This document shows, in pieces, positions 1 through 12,239 of a DNA stretch of 64,000 nt. A program made the position numbers and the translations under genes. Source of the stretch: Deroplatys truncata. Its lineage: Eukaryota > Arthropoda > Insecta > Mantodea > Mantidae. Where the stretch lies: the NCBI GenBank assembly GCA_030765065.1, contig CM060978.1:115177692-115241691 (forward strand). Direction: 5' to 3'. Position 1 is the first letter of the stretch. Every line of letters starts with the position of its first letter. The notes below the pieces were generated by a model. It made no database searches. It saw nothing but the letters and a program-made list of their open reading frames with translations, and had not been told where the DNA came from.

Positions 1-120
1 TTATACACAGTGTTAGATTATAGGGATAGGAAGAGCATGTACGGCAATGAGGCCCATGCGATTGTTGTATTGTTCAAGAGTAGACTGAAACTGTTCACAA
101 TAAAAGCCCTTCTACTACTA

Positions 121-557
121 CTTATACAGAAGTACACAAAATTAAATCAGAATGAAAGGGGTTTCACAAGCTATTCGCAGAAAATTTAAGATATATATTT
201 TATTATGCATACAAATACCCTAAATACTCTTTTAATTAAAATCGCTAGACATTTTTGGGAAAATAAAAAATAACAAAGGTTTTTCCATGTAAAGGCTAGT
301 TTTGGTGGGGAAATTTTCTTTAAAATCTTGTGTCGCATCTTTGGAATTTGATGAACTAAAATACCAAGTTTGGTAGCTATCCGACATTTCGTTTTTGAGT
401 TCAGCTGTTCACAGAGCAGAAAGACACACGGACTGTTTTCTAAAATGCGTTTTTTATTCCGGAACCTCAAAAAGTGTACATTTGCGTGAAATCTCCATAT
501 GGAATTTTTGGGTGAAATACAGTACTGCTCTGCTTATAGGTAAGTGATAGAGAAAGT
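121..557 (+). repeat. AR-family repeat, diverged copy
   Basis: This AT-rich non-coding stretch can be aligned by eye with copies near 17.0-17.7 kb, 19.2-19.7 kb and 60.3-60.9 kb. Shared landmarks in order are a phrase about attcaagatatacatttta, a block with gagaaaatTaaaa and ccatgtaaagg, a tggggtgggg block, caccaagtttggt, a gctgttcaca block before a CA-rich segment, and a terminal gtagagaaagt (here gatagagaaagt). No reading frame is conserved. It is a 5'-truncated copy in the orientation that ends with GAGAAAGT. Confidence 0.6.
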
Positions 558-1968
558 AAAAACTTATTTTGGATATACATAAGTCCGCCGGCACACGCGC
601 GCGTCTATGAGTTAATATGTCTACGAATAGCATAACCCAAAAAGGAAAAGTCAGATTAATACCAAAATCATACTTGGATCAAACAACGGTTAAGAATGTC
701 AGACGAAAGATTCTAAAAGAAGAAAATTCCCTCTCATCAAACATTCCTTTATATGGAAAGTGTTTGCTTTCTTTTTATTTTCTAAAAATTATAACAACTT
801 TGATTGTATTCTGTTTGAAATATCAATATGTCAAATACAACGTGCATATGGAATTTTCTGTTAATACCCTGGGAGACCTTCATTCTCATTAAATGTTATA
901 TAATTTAAATTGGAAATCATAAGAGAGAGAAACTTACTTTAGGAAAAATTTTGAGGCTCTTTAAATTATACAATTTGCGTGAAATAAATTCCTTTATATC
1001 CATCTCCGAAATATTCGCTGTCGTTCGGCTGAGTTGTCCGATATTTTAAGCAATACGCTTTGTGCTATGTTTTTTCTTCTCCTAAAATTATGCAGAGGGT
1101 ATGTAACGTCAAGGCAGGTAAATGCATAATACTCGTAGTTGACTGTCCTATCAATCACTGTATGCTCTTATGTAGCTGTTACAAAGAGTGTAACTGAAAT
1201 AATCTCTGCCAACTTTTGTTATGATTAACAGAAGTAGCTAGGAAAGCAAGCTTTTATATGAATAATCTTCACAATATGTATGAAAATAAATGATGGTGGA
1301 TACAGAAATTCGTTGATGCTAAGACGTTAGATTCTTTTTTCTTCCTCTATAGTTTTGTGCAATATCCAGTCATAAATTAGGATAGGTGTAAAGAAAGCAA
1401 GCGTTTAGGGCACGCACCGGTAAAATCAAACCTGTTCCTGCAGAGCGGAGATTGTATGTCAGTGGTAACCTAACAACGTAAGGAGTCTTTTAATTATTTT
1501 CAAAATCCTGTCCTGTGTGCTTGAAATGAGAATCCTGAAGACTCTTATTATGGCGTTATAATGAAAATATTTGTGGATGTTTCAAAAGGGTTGTCTTTTA
1601 GATGGCTTTAAAGGTTCCAAATATATTAAATACTTAACATTTTATGTACAGTTTTAAATAATTTAAACGGTTTTTCGTGAACAGTGCCTTCTAGATAAAG
1701 TATCGCGTCTTCTGATCAGTTTATATCACTATTGGTCATACACTCGCGACTGAAAATGACAAAACAGATGCGATCATAATATATGTAAATAATCTAAAAT
1801 GTGAGTAAACTTTCTTTTTAAAGCGCCTGGTTATATATTTTGCTATTAATAACACTGAGAGACTTGCAGATTAATAGTTATGCACTTTTAGCAGAATGAT
1901 GAAAGTGTGGAAATACTTCAGTGAATTCGCATCTACGCAAAGAGAATAGAAAAAATGCATACATGTGG
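558..1968. other. no recognisable feature
   Basis: AT-rich sequence with only short chance ORFs. I see no conserved coding, RNA gene or repeat structure. Confidence 0.5.
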
Positions 1969-1982
1969 GTAGCTCAGAAGTA

Positions 1983-2529
1983 GGATAGGAAAGGACTAGA
2001 AGCGGAGGTGAACACCTCGACCTACGCATATGTTTTGTGCCTAGGTCCCTGGCGAGCGCCCCTGGGAGAGAGGGAGGTTGGGATGAGTTTAAAGGAGACA
2101 GAGGGCGGCCGGACCAGGAAGCACGACAAGCAGAGGGCGGGTCCCTACTATTTACAGATTTGAGCTCCCGGGTACTATCTGGTGCAGCCGCCCCCTCCAC
2201 CTGTGGGTTTACACATCCACTGGGGGGTGTGGGACTCAAGAGAGTCTGAGGGACAAGATTTCCTCAGAGCATCCTTTTCCCCTGCCATGCAGACGCCAGG
2301 ACCTCCCGCCGACACTTGCAACCCTGAAAGAAACCAAGCAGATGGAAGGGGAAGTGAAATGAGAATGGAGATGAAATGGAGGGACAGGAAATTCGGAGAA
2401 TGTAATGATTCTTCCCAGCATTCGCCTGGGGATCCGGGAAAACCCCGGAAAAAACCATGGCCACGGGAATCGAACCTACGACCTCCCAAATGCGGGCCAG
2501 AGACGTTACTACCTGAGCCATCCCGCTCG
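1983..2529 (-). repeat. tRNA-derived SINE, full length with TSDs
   Basis: Read on the minus strand, the 5' end is tRNA-like: a box A region (tggctcaggtag) and a box B (ggttcgattcc) lie in a tRNA-sized head near 2450-2529. They are followed by a body with ccggggttttcccgg, and a 3' tail built from TCCTA units (1983-1992). The element is bracketed by 14-bp direct repeats of form gtagctcRgaagta at 1969-1982 and 2530-2543, which differ at one base and are the TSD. A second copy of the same family lies at 27240-27728. Several ORFs overlap it but none is conserved between the two copies. Confidence 0.85.
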
Positions 2530-2907
2530 GTAGCTCGGAAGTAAATATTGCTTTGATACCAATGCAGCAAAAAAATTAATTAAAAAGACTTTCAAACCCG
2601 CTTTAAAAATATTCAAATTAAATTTCACAAGAATACAAAATAGTTTATATTACAGAGAAAAATGCATTTCTTATGGGAAGCTGTCACACGTTCTCTCATA
2701 TGCGATGTCGAACAATATAGCTATAACCTTTTCTCTTAGTAGCTGTGGGAAGTGTTTGCTCTATTTGGAGGCGTACTGATTACAAGTAAAACAAATAAAC
2801 CAATGTTACCTATGGCAAACATCACAGTTTTAAGGACAACGCATTTTGCATAGCTTCCAAAATGAGAATACTGCACTTATTACCGAAGTAAAAGACTTGT
2901 TCATTTA

Positions 2908-4092
2908 CGAGGGCGGTTCTGAAGGTTCTCAGGCTCTCGCAGGGATGGTGGTTGCAATATCAAATAATAAGGATAGTTCTCAACTACAATCCTTTAGATG
3001 GTGCTATGTGCAATTTCATATAGGTGTTTTGGTTTGTTTTGTAGTACTGCAAAAGAAACAAGCTGGGTTTTTTTTCCAAAAAATAAAATCGAATGTCGTG
3101 CAGTTAGTAGGTAAATACAATGTATTAAAAGGTTTAGCGCCAACGAAATAAAAACGAATTAGGTTCTACTTTGGAAGATTCTTCAGCATTATTTTCTAGT
3201 GATTAAATGGGTAGCGAAGATTAAAGCCGGCAAACGTTCAGGACGTCCAGTCACCGCTATGATCCCCGCCCCCAAAAAGGCGAAAATTCAAAATGCCTTA
3301 TTAAATGACAGGCAAATCAAGGTGCGTGAGTTAACTGAATTGCCAAAGTTCATTAGATCGTGTATGGAACATTTTGAACGAGGGTTTGCTCATAAGAAAG
3401 CTCGCAACGCGCTGGGTTCCGCGTTTGTTGTTAACTAGCTATCACTATCAGAAATGCATCTGAATGAACATTTCACAGGAGTGTTTCGACGTATTCAAAC
3501 GCAATCCGACCAATAATTTTTGCCAGGTTATATCACTATTGCCGAAGCAAGGATTCACCACATACCCAAAGCCAATGCAGCAGCTTAGACAATGGGTGCA
3601 AGCGCTTCAAAGAAGGCCAAATGTGTTCTTCCAGCAGGCAAGACGATGGCCTCTAGTTTTTTTTAAGGGATAACAGGGATGTGGCGTTAGTATACTACCT
3701 GGAAAATGGAAACATATCAACGGAGAGTACTAAGCAGCTTTTCTGGATAAGATGAAGGATGCTAAAAGGCCTAAAGTTCGATTTGTTAAGAAGAAAGCTA
3801 CAGCTGCGCACAATTCTTCAATTACGATCCCAAAATTACACGACCTGCGCTTTGGACTGCTGCCACGTGCACCTTATTCAGCAGATATTGCTCCCAGTGA
3901 CTTTTTCATCTTTCGCAATCTAAAGAATTAGCTCCCTTTTAAGAGTTGAACAAATCGTGTTATATTGAAGATGTAAAGAAGTTAAACATCGCATGTATAA
4001 AGTTAAAGATGATAATGCAAATACTAAATAAACTTTGGGATGAAATTCTTTTATTTTATTTCTCAGGCCGAGAACTTTCCGAATAACCTTCG
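2908..4092 (+). mobile_element. mariner-family DNA transposon, degenerate
   Basis: A cut-and-paste transposon whose DDD transposase would act in the nucleus on its own terminal repeats. The left end (cgagggcggttctgaaggtt) and the reverse complement of the right end (cgaaggttattcggaaagtt) form imperfect TIRs, each next to a TA dinucleotide (2906-2907 and 4093-4094), as expected for mariner TSDs. Between them, translated pieces show mariner transposase segments: RSGRPVTAM and KIQNALLNDRQIKVRELTE (about 3230-3340), YYLENGN (about 3695), and LPRAPYSADIAPSDFF (about 3860-3910), the last carrying the third catalytic Asp of the D,D34D triad. The pieces sit in different frames with stops, and the N-terminal domain is barely recognisable. 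The copy is long dead. Confidence 0.85.
3199..3438 (+). pseudogene. mariner transposase fragment (linker region)
   Basis: A 79-codon open stretch inside the mariner copy. Residues about 14-45 (KRSGRPVTAM ... NDRQIKVRELTE) match the mariner segment that follows the DNA-binding domain. The following residues lead towards the first catalytic Asp block but leave frame before reaching it. The apparent start (ATT) is not a real initiation site; the fragment only marks an uninterrupted part of a dead gene. Confidence 0.7.
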
Positions 4093-4094
4093 TA

Positions 4095-5110
4095 CGGCAT
4101 TTCACATCTTATAGTAATACCATACATTTTGAAACTGTTCAGCTCGTAAAAGGAATAGGAATAGCAGGCATGGGCATACTAGTAGCAAAACTTTCGACTA
4201 TTCTTGTAACGTGTACATTTTCGGGAGAATTTCCGTTAATAAGCTGTTTGCTAACATGGATATAAATAAAACGCGTACGTGTTTTTGTTTCAACCGTCTA
4301 GATGCGCAACCCAGATCACCAAACGCATTGGCGTATTTTACACTGGACACAGCTAGTACGCTCAGAAGTCTCATAAAGAAAGGATTGGACTGGATTAAAC
4401 TTTTATATCCTCAGGCTTTTCTGCAACGTATTACTTCCTGACGAATGTAGCTACCTGAGGCATCAACTGTAATAATGGAGGATCGTCGTTGCAAATAAGA
4501 AGCTTGGGTTGCTTTTTGAATTATTTATTACTACTAATCCCTAGAGCAATTGTTTTCACTTGAAATAAAGCTTTTCCGCTCGACCTGTTTGGTCTGCGGA
4601 GGTATTTGATTTATCTCCTGTCTCTCATGTCTGAGAGACATTCCCCTTTTCTCCAGCGGGGAAGTGCCCTCTAGAGTTACAGGGTCCCTCGAGGGAGTCA
4701 TTCATAAAAGGAAGGGGAGATGAGTGAAGGGGCTTTAGAAGAGTTACGGCAATGAGTGCTTCTGGTTATGTATGAATCATACTTGAAAACTATTTAGTAG
4801 GCGTTAAAACAATTAACGTATTATGTGTGTGTGTATATATATATATATAAATATGCATGCATATGTTTCATTAAAAAGAAAATTATAATAATATGCGATT
4901 ACAGAATTTGTGGTAAAATCAATAAATATATATCTTGGAAAGATCATGCTCTACGCAATAAAATGTATGTGTAACCAAAGCGGAGAGTGGGGAAATTTGT
5001 TTCAGAGGAAAGTGGAATAACAAAGCGACTTAGACAAAGATATGTAGGTATAGCAGCACGTTATAGCTGTTTTCGGCATTGCAACTACCTTATAACTTAA
5101 ATACACTGTC
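4095..5110. other. unassigned stretch with a TG/TA microsatellite
   Basis: No gene or transposon end recognised. A mixed (TG)n(TA)n microsatellite lies at about 4824-4850. Confidence 0.5.
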
Positions 5111-5114
5111 GGTA

Positions 5115-5960
5115 TTTTGTTCTAGCATTCAGTCAGCTACAATTTTCTGCCAAAGGGCTGCAAACCCAACTTCTTTCATGCGTGTCGCTTTTTTTTCCCC
5201 TCTTCGTTTCGTATACAAAAACGAGTGAGTATAATCTGGAAAGCTTTCCTGCCCCGAACCTCCTTTCCATTCACCATTCCTTTTGGTATATGTACTTTCT
5301 TCTCAACTATTGCCTCGCCTATTTCATTTTCTTTTTACACAATCATTTTCGGTACTGTTCTTCCTTCGCCAGCTTTTTTTAAAACAACATCGCTATCACT
5401 GTCGCTCCATAACAATTCTTCGTTTCTCTTCATATCCCCATTTCGTCCCAACCACGGGGTTTCTGCATTATACATTGCCACAATCCAGACAGTGCACTTC
5501 ATTAATATCTCCTTCAGTACTTTCTTCAGGTGTCCTCAGAAACATTTTTCTTATTAAAAGCTTCCTTTGCCATTGTTACCCTCTGACTTTGTGACAGCAG
5601 CTCAAGTTACTGCTTGCGATACATCCCTGGTATTTGAAGCTGTCCGGTAACTGTAATCTCCATTCTGACTCGAAAATACACCTTCTTTACTTTCCCTCCC
5701 GATAACTACAATGTTTGCCCTTTTTGCGTTCAGCTTGATCCCTCCCTTTAACTTGACCCCTCGCCGTTGTCATTAGCATGTTCTTTAGGAACGCTTCCTC
5801 TTCTGCGGCGGCGGTGTCATAATAGCAATATACTTTATGCACGTTCTTCTTTTTCTTCTTCTCCCTATTGCCATTCTTCTCTCATTCCGGAAACAGTTTT
5901 TCACCAAGTTCTCTAAGACGATTGAACAACGTAATAAACGCCATCCCTATCGTACATATT
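5115..5960 (-). pseudogene. non-LTR retrotransposon (LINE) ORF2, 3' portion, degenerate
   Basis: The minus strand translates in several frames into the C-terminal half of a LINE reverse transcriptase protein. In order it shows LENLVKNCFRN (about 5900-5960), a decayed active-site region followed by AEEEAFLKNML (about 5790-5830), ERKKGKH with the match to xKTKVLVIGRE-type sequence, DSFKYQGCIAS (consensus SFKYLGCI; about 5620-5660), the AKEAFNRK-like block (about 5560-5580), and a C-terminal RGRKxFQI / ERSW...PLAEN tail (about 5150-5260). Frameshifts and stops separate the blocks. The clade was not assigned; the SFKYLGCI block is typical of LINE proteins annotated in many arthropods. Confidence 0.7.
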
Positions 5961-6304
5961 TGCCGTTAACCCCAGAAGATCCCCCAATAAGGGGGAAATT
6001 GTATCAGGCCGACAAAGGTGTAAAGTAACTGTTTTCTGCTGTACCTCGACTGTTCTGACTTTTATTAGGATGTTGGATCGTAAGTATTGCCATCTATTTT
6101 CTAACTTATAACAGTAAACATATATTCCATTGGTTCACGATACTAAAAATGTTCTTACCAGACAACTGAATCTAGGAATTTTATTTCAGACGCTTGTTTC
6201 TCATTTTTTGTTCAATTATGTGGATCCATGAGCATACACTTTCTTCGCATTTAGTTTCAGGTACATCGAATCCAATAATGTTAAAATATTGCTAAAACAA
6301 ATGC

Positions 6305-6420
6305 CTCAGAATGCAGCGTCTGTAGCTTGCTTTCTGAAGGCCAACGGTTCAAATCCCATGTACCGGAAATTCTGACCCGACCTTTTTCTTGGTTTCCGTC
6401 AGTTCCTAGGTAAATACCGA
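6305..6420 (+). repeat. SINE fragment (tRNA-derived)
   Basis: The stretch has a box B-like acggttcaaatcc (about 6346) after a tRNA-like half, then the body phrase cctttttcttggtttccgtcagttcctaggtaaatacc. A similar body follows the tRNA-like part at 30395-30520. No TSD or tail could be defined. Confidence 0.55.
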
Positions 6421-7793
6421 ATTAAACACTCAAGACTACGATTAAAGATTCCACCCATAGAAGAAAATAAATATAAGTAAAATAAATGGTACAGGAAGGT
6501 GACTAGGTAACTAAGACCATCTATACAAAATTTATCCAAACAGGTGGTACACCTGTACAAAAAGTAAAGTCGGAAAATTGAAGCCACCACAATGAGGCTT
6601 ATGCCTGTTTTGCGCGATTTTGGTCTTTGAGCGACCGTTGTGATTACGACTCCAGCCTCTACTACGATCAGCAGTACCAATGAACCTTGTACGCGAAACT
6701 TATAAGTCTAATTACTGAAGGCTTCATTATTCCGTCTTCACTTTTTGTGCAAGTGTACAGGAAGACAATTAAGCAACTAAGGTCCTCAGTCCCAACATCT
6801 GACTGGTTACGTTTAAGTACAAAAATGTCCACCTTCCAATGAAATCAACAAGTGCAAGTTATATGACATGACTGCACAACTGATGCCTTCTAGCAGAAAT
6901 TTATTCAAACAAATGGTACAGAAATGTGATTATGTAACAAAGGCTGTCCAGCCTCGCCAAATCGTCCGTATCAAAACCTGCAAGAAACGGTCGCTTATAA
7001 CGTATGTAGATGCACTGTTAAACAAGGAGACAAATGGAATAAAAATAAAATTATAATATTTTGAAAATTCTTCGTGCCTTTCAAAGATAAACTTGGCAGT
7101 TGCTTTTAAAAATTTTCTGTAACCAACATATTTTTTCTTCGGTTCCTTAAGTATTCACAGGTAGTTCAGACAAATTATTCATATAAAAATATCGCTCTTC
7201 TATCCGTTTTGAGTTAATCACGATAAATATCTACATATAAACTGTTTTAAATTAGCTAATACAGACATAAGGATTGTTTTTTTCACTTGTTTGTTTGCAC
7301 CGGGTAGGTCATATCTTATGGCAATATGGACTTAATGTAACATGCTGGATGTACTTATCACAGAAAAATATTTATTTTTCATAAAATGTTGCTAAAACTA
7401 GCTTGTTTTCACATCTATTGCAATACAAGACGCTCCAGTGTAGACTTCAAGCTTGAAAAATGTAAGCACACAAGAGGTAACCCCTCAAAATCTTTGATAT
7501 CACTGAAGTGGTATACTTGTAATATTATTTAATTTTGTTGAGCCCCACGTTTGGGAAGGCAATTTTGCGGTGGTATTGCTTATAATGTTTGTGTATGTGT
7601 TTTTACTCAACGTGATGAAGCCATTTTGTGACGTGATTCTTTGTTAGGTGTGTTAGCTCCATCTGGTGTTAGCAATTTGCGGCAGTATTAATGTTTGTTT
7701 TAAAGAATGCTACTGTAATTTTAATTAATTTTGATTTACTGTCCTCCGGCTAGCTATGATCGTTTTGGTCGAGCACATCTCTTTATACAGGTT
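6421..7793. other. no recognisable feature
   Basis: AT-rich sequence with scattered short ORFs that show no conserved domain. I see no RNA gene or transposon terminus. Confidence 0.45.
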
Positions 7794-8412
7794 GTGTAAA
7801 CGGAAAGGAGTCTTTTATCCAAAGATAACACTGATGAAAGAATTTGTTTTACACTTTTTATTGTCGAACACATTCACTATCACAATTTACACATTGATCT
7901 TGACACTCGCCAAACTGAAACTGTTATAATAACTTCTTACTGATCACTTTTAATTCACGTACTTCAACCTTTTGTATAATTAACTTTACAACACTTGAGA
8001 ATTTTCCTAACTCTGCTACGCGTAACTTGCGAGTCGATAGCTGACGTATACTGTACAAATATTTCTGATGGACTGAAGGCGACGTGTAGCATACAAATAT
8101 TTTCGACGAACTGACGGGGTCTATCTCTAACCTAGCCCTTTTTATACTCCTACACCCCGATATGCCTAAAGATTATAACTGAGCTGCAATTGGCTAATAA
8201 AACGCGCCAACATTAGCGTCTATTTTTATATCCAATGAAAATTATGAATACATATGCTTTAGGGAAAATATTCCAGAAAATTCTAAAGAAAAACGCGCCA
8301 ACATTACGTAACTTCCTCGTCTCTAATAATGATAAACAGCTCACCCCCTCGCTGCATTATTGCACGCTATTATTGTCAGTTTCAGTAAGGCCGTATAAAC
8401 TTACTTCTCAAC
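7794..8412 (-). mobile_element. possible solo LTR (fossil)
   Basis: On the minus strand the segment begins TGTTGAG and ends TTTACACA. It carries a TATA-like element (gtataaaaagggc) and, further on, an aataaaaa polyadenylation-like signal near the 3' end, an arrangement expected of an LTR. No internal region, coding remnant or clear target duplication was found beside it, so if real it is a solo LTR. The family and age cannot be told from this copy. A tandem near-duplication with tacaaatattt lies inside (about 8042-8117). Confidence 0.3.
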
Positions 8413-8897
8413 AATAATTACAATCAACAAACATCTCAAATCAATGTCACATAAAAATGCATATTCATACTGTAATCATTCTTTACATTTAAATAATTTG
8501 TGATACAAATTACTGCATCATCACAAATATGTTATCTGCTACACTTTAACGAGATCTATGCTTTTTTTCCTGTAGTAAGTGCTATCTGCAGTTTAATAAG
8601 ATTCACTTATTATTTACAATGCAGTGAAGAAATTAATTTTATCTATATAGTTATCTCAAATCTATGGTACATTTTAATCCAAATCATTAAAGCCATTTTG
8701 ATACAATAAAATATCGAACGTTTTTTCCATACAAAACACTGTTTGGGATGGAAAGCATCTTGAAAATCTTGGACTTAACTTTTTAAAGCCTTCATATACC
8801 TTATTACATGTTTTTTAGTTATGGCGTAAACGTGCATTTCCAGTTAAATCTCAGAAACAAAATTATGTGTAATGCAGCGCTTTCTCTACTTTAGATA

Positions 8898-9000
8898 AAC
8901 GAGGACGGACGGACGGACGGACGGATGGAGGGAGGGAGAGAGGGAGGGAGGGACGGATGGAGGGAGGGAGGGAGAGAGGGAGGGAGGGACGGATGGATGA
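8898..9000. repeat. GGAC/GGAG/GGAT tetranucleotide microsatellite with internal duplication
   Basis: Starts as (GGAC)n, changes to (GGAG)n, and contains two near-identical blocks of roughly 45 bases (ggatggagggagggagagag ... ggagggac). The ORFs on both strands here are products of the repeat. Confidence 0.9.
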
Positions 9001-9585
9001 TTTTTTAATTAAAAACTCAGAAGATTGTTCTTCTCGATGGTCGAAGACTATGTGTCTTTTCCAAATAGGTTTGGAGGGCTGGGGATGTGGAATCCACATC
9101 TTAAACAGCTTCGCCTCTGTTTCAATGTATACGTTAAGGTTTCTGTATTATGTGAAAACTGTGTACCCTTTACGTTATTAAACAACTGTGGGACCAGAGA
9201 CGATACAAAGGTTTAAAATGTCACATGCTGTAATTATCTAACAAGTTACTTGATCACTCCAATCTATGACTGCAGCACAGACAAAGGGTACTTATAGGCT
9301 ATGCAGTATTTCCAGAACTTGGAAGACTGTCCAGAGGAGGTTAAGGAAGTCAGACTTGCGCCGATGTTTCACATCCTTTTGCGTGAACATCAGGGGATTT
9401 TTGTCCTTTATTAGGAATAGCCGGTCTGCACAAAATTATAATTATAAGGGGTAGGACTCGCATTAAGAAACTTATAGATTATTTTGCAATCATCCCATAA
9501 AGAACCGTGGGAGGTACATTAAGTTAATTCGTCATTCGAATTTAAAAAGCTACCCGTACAACGTCGGGCAGAACTACTACTACTA

Positions 9586-10971
9586 CACTGCCGCTTGTGA
9601 AAATTGCAACACCAAGAAGAAAACGCGTGCATTCAATGAGTTTAATACCACAAGTTAGGTATATGACAAGTAACAAATGATAAACTTTTCAAATCTATAC
9701 ATGACCTTTAAGCCCTGATATTCAGTATTTGGTGTGGCCTCTATGCGCTGCAATTAGAGCTGCTATACGCCGTGGCATTTAATCAAAAAGGTCCTGAATA
9801 AATTCCTGAGGGATTTCCCTCCACGCAGTTTGTATTCCAGCCCACAAATCCGTGACACTGGTTACTGGAGGACCGTGACGCACCAGGTGCCGACCAACCA
9901 CATCCCAGACATGCACGATGGGCGACATGTCAGGCGAACGTGCAGGCCAGGGAAGCAATGGTACCTGTCGCTCTTCGAAGAAGGCTGGTACATTCCTGGC
10001 AATATGTGGCCGGGCATTATCCTGTTGAAATGTGGCCTGTGGATAAATCTGAAGCAGGGGGAGTACCTCAGGCTCTACAATCACCGTTAGGTACCGGTAG
10101 CTATTCAAAGTGCCCTCAATTCTAGGAGGCGAGATCGGTTGTTGTAACCAATGGCGCCCCAAACCATCACACCTGGCGTTTGTCCGCTATGCCGCTCAAC
10201 AATGCAGCCCTCCAGGTTGCGCTCGCGACGGTACCGCCGGACACGTATGCGGCCGTCTCTGTAGGACAAGTTGAAGCGGGACTCGTCGAAAAGACTACAT
10301 TTTGCCATTCAGCACACAGTGACAGTGTTCACGTGCCCATTGCAGTCGGAGGAGCTTGTGGTTTCTGGACAATGGAAGCCGACGTAATGGCATGCATGCA
10401 ACCAGTCCAACCTGCAGCAGACGTGACGAACCGTTGATGCAGACAAGTTCACACCTGTTGCAGTGCTCCAGCGTCGAGCCAACACTGTGGATGAAGCTGT
10501 ACGGCCCGTTAGGGCCATGCGGACAAGATGACGGTCATCACGTGCTGTGGTCATGTTCCGTGGTCCAGTACCCGCTCTTCGCTGCCTACGACCTTCATCT
10601 ATCCACTGCTTCCACACACGCATCATTATCGTAGCAGCATGCCCTGTATGAGCCGAAATGTCACGGTATAACAAAGCCGCTTCCCGGAGACCGATCATTC
10701 TGCCCCGTTCGAACTCACTCACGTGCCGATATGATTCCCTTTGACGTCGACGAGGCATACAGGCACTACTTTATTGTTTCCACCTTGTTTGACAGCTCTG
10801 CACTGACTACACTGGGCGCAACACTGACCTTGTCGGACCGACACGAGAGGGCTTTGCTGGCCTACGTATACCCCATCTCTCTACAAACCTAATCACTCTT
10901 CTCACTTCCACCAAGTTTGGAGTTATTCGGGAAATTCTTTCTTGGTGTTGCAATTTTCACAAACGGCAGTG
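9586..10971 (-). mobile_element. Tc1-family DNA transposon, inactive
   Basis: TIRs are clear: 9586-9622 (cactgccgcttgtgaaaatt gcaacaccaagaa...) against the reverse complement of about 10930-10971 (cactgccgtttgtgaaaatt gcaacaccaagaa...). The left end abuts a TA; the base pair at the right end reads CA, presumably a decayed TA. The single gene inside is on the minus strand and encodes a Tc1-type transposase in pieces (10758 down to 9779). The length of about 1.4 kb is normal for Tc1. Confidence 0.92.
9779..10758 (-). pseudogene. Tc1-like transposase, frameshifted
   Basis: The protein would bind the TIRs and perform cut-and-paste transposition at TA. Order on the minus strand: an N-terminal paired-type HTH (FERGRMIGLREAAL ... 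RVWKQWIDEGR, about 10720-10570), a second HTH (DDRHLVRMALTGRTAS, about 10530), the first catalytic Asp in DESRFNLSYRDGR (about 10290), GVMVWGAIGYNNRS, the second Asp in FQQDNARPHIA (about 10030), and SPDMSPIVHVWD (about 9925). The family consensus for the last block is NPIEHVWD, so the third acidic residue appears replaced by Val. A one-base loss just before DESRF, another frame change upstream of it, and a third near 10120-10130 break the gene. It is dead in frame and in catalysis. Confidence 0.9.
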
Positions 10972-11007
10972 CATATAAAATGCTTCAAAACCGGGTACTC
11001 TATTTTT

Positions 11008-11820
11008 ACTTTCTCTTCTACGTCCTTACGTAGAGGAAATATTGTATTCCATCTTTTGATGTCAAAATTTCACCGGAAGTATTATTTTGAGGTCCTCTGA
11101 ACCCCCGAAAAAGCAATTTTAGAAAAAAATGTCCGTGTGTGTGTGTCTGTGAACAGCATAACTCTAAAACTAAAGGTAGTTAAATGCGAAACTTACTAAG
11201 TTTAAGATCTGAAGATTTTGAAGAAAATTCTCCCAGCGCAAACTACCCCTGGAACATGGAACATTTTTCAAAACTTTTAATTTTCTCTATAATGATAACG
11301 GCTTTGGTTAAAATAACGTATGTATTAAAGATATTTACATGGAAAATAAACTGTACCAAATTTTCTTGAAATCGCGTGTGAAGTCCTCTTCATTTGGGAG
11401 AAATTTTATAATTTTGTATAACTGGTAAACGTCAATAAAAATGTAGATCTCTTTAAAATACACAATTTATTCCAATTTTTCTGTGACATAAGCCATTTGC
11501 GAGGCATCCCTTATTATTGGTTCGAATTGTAAACTGCTTTATCAATATTTTTAAGTCCTGTCGACATTCGAAGTTTCCCGCGAATGCATGGAAAGAGTAC
11601 GGAGTTTTAAGGCCAGCATAAAGCGTCCGGTTCACTTTCGACTATCACTATCCCCTTTATACATTTCGTTATAGATACAATGTAGCTGTTTCTGCCAATG
11701 TTTATCTCGATTAAAATGAAGTAGATAGAAATATAAACTTTTGTAAGAATAGTTTGAAAACCCACTAATAAATGAAAGAGGATAGAAACACTCATGTGAA
11801 TGTAACACAAAGTTTTTCAC
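11008..11820 (-). repeat. AR-family repeat, nearly full length, diverged
   Basis: Begins actttctctt ctacg and shows the family landmarks in reverse order: an attgtattcca block, a tgtgtgtctgtgaacagcata block, catggaacatttttc, then the tail with gtaagaatag..., gatagaaacactcatgtgaatgtaacac. It abuts the Tc1 right end with only about 36 bases between. Diverged from the 24.4-kb copy throughout. Confidence 0.6.
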
Positions 11821-12239
11821 CTTAATATATCTGTAATAAAAACCTGATGCGGTATTGTCACATAACTTCTTCTCAGTCATATAAAAAAAACTGGTCGCAG
11901 GCAACGTTTCCCCAGTCGGCTACAGAGCGAACGGAAAGTTTTGAAACCTGACCACAAACCCATCAGTAAACGATTAGTAGGGTCTTCCCATCCCTCAACT
12001 ACAACATGTGGTCCTTTCTCTAGCTCCACCAAAGCAAAGCGTTGTTGCAATGTCATTTCTGTTGTTTCTTCGGTTTCAGTACGTTTTAGCAGCTGTGACT
12101 GTTCACCCGTGCTTTTCTTCCGTCTTTTAGTTAAGCTTATACCTTACTTCTTCAGAGAAGTTATGTAGTGTTTTACTTAGTGCAATTTTGTAAGTTTAGC
12201 AGTGTTTAATAGTTATTAGCGTTTAATAGTACAATTAAG

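Noticed and set aside
2175-2570. Overlapping ORFs of 85-131 codons in the 2.0-2.5 kb region
   Set aside because: They lie within a SINE and the other SINE copy does not keep the same frames.
5182-5594. Plus-strand hydrophobic ORFs resembling membrane proteins
   Set aside because: They are antisense to the degenerate LINE coding region.
8863-9099. Minus-strand ORF with PSLPLSLPPS repeats
   Set aside because: It is a product of the GGAG/GGAC microsatellite.
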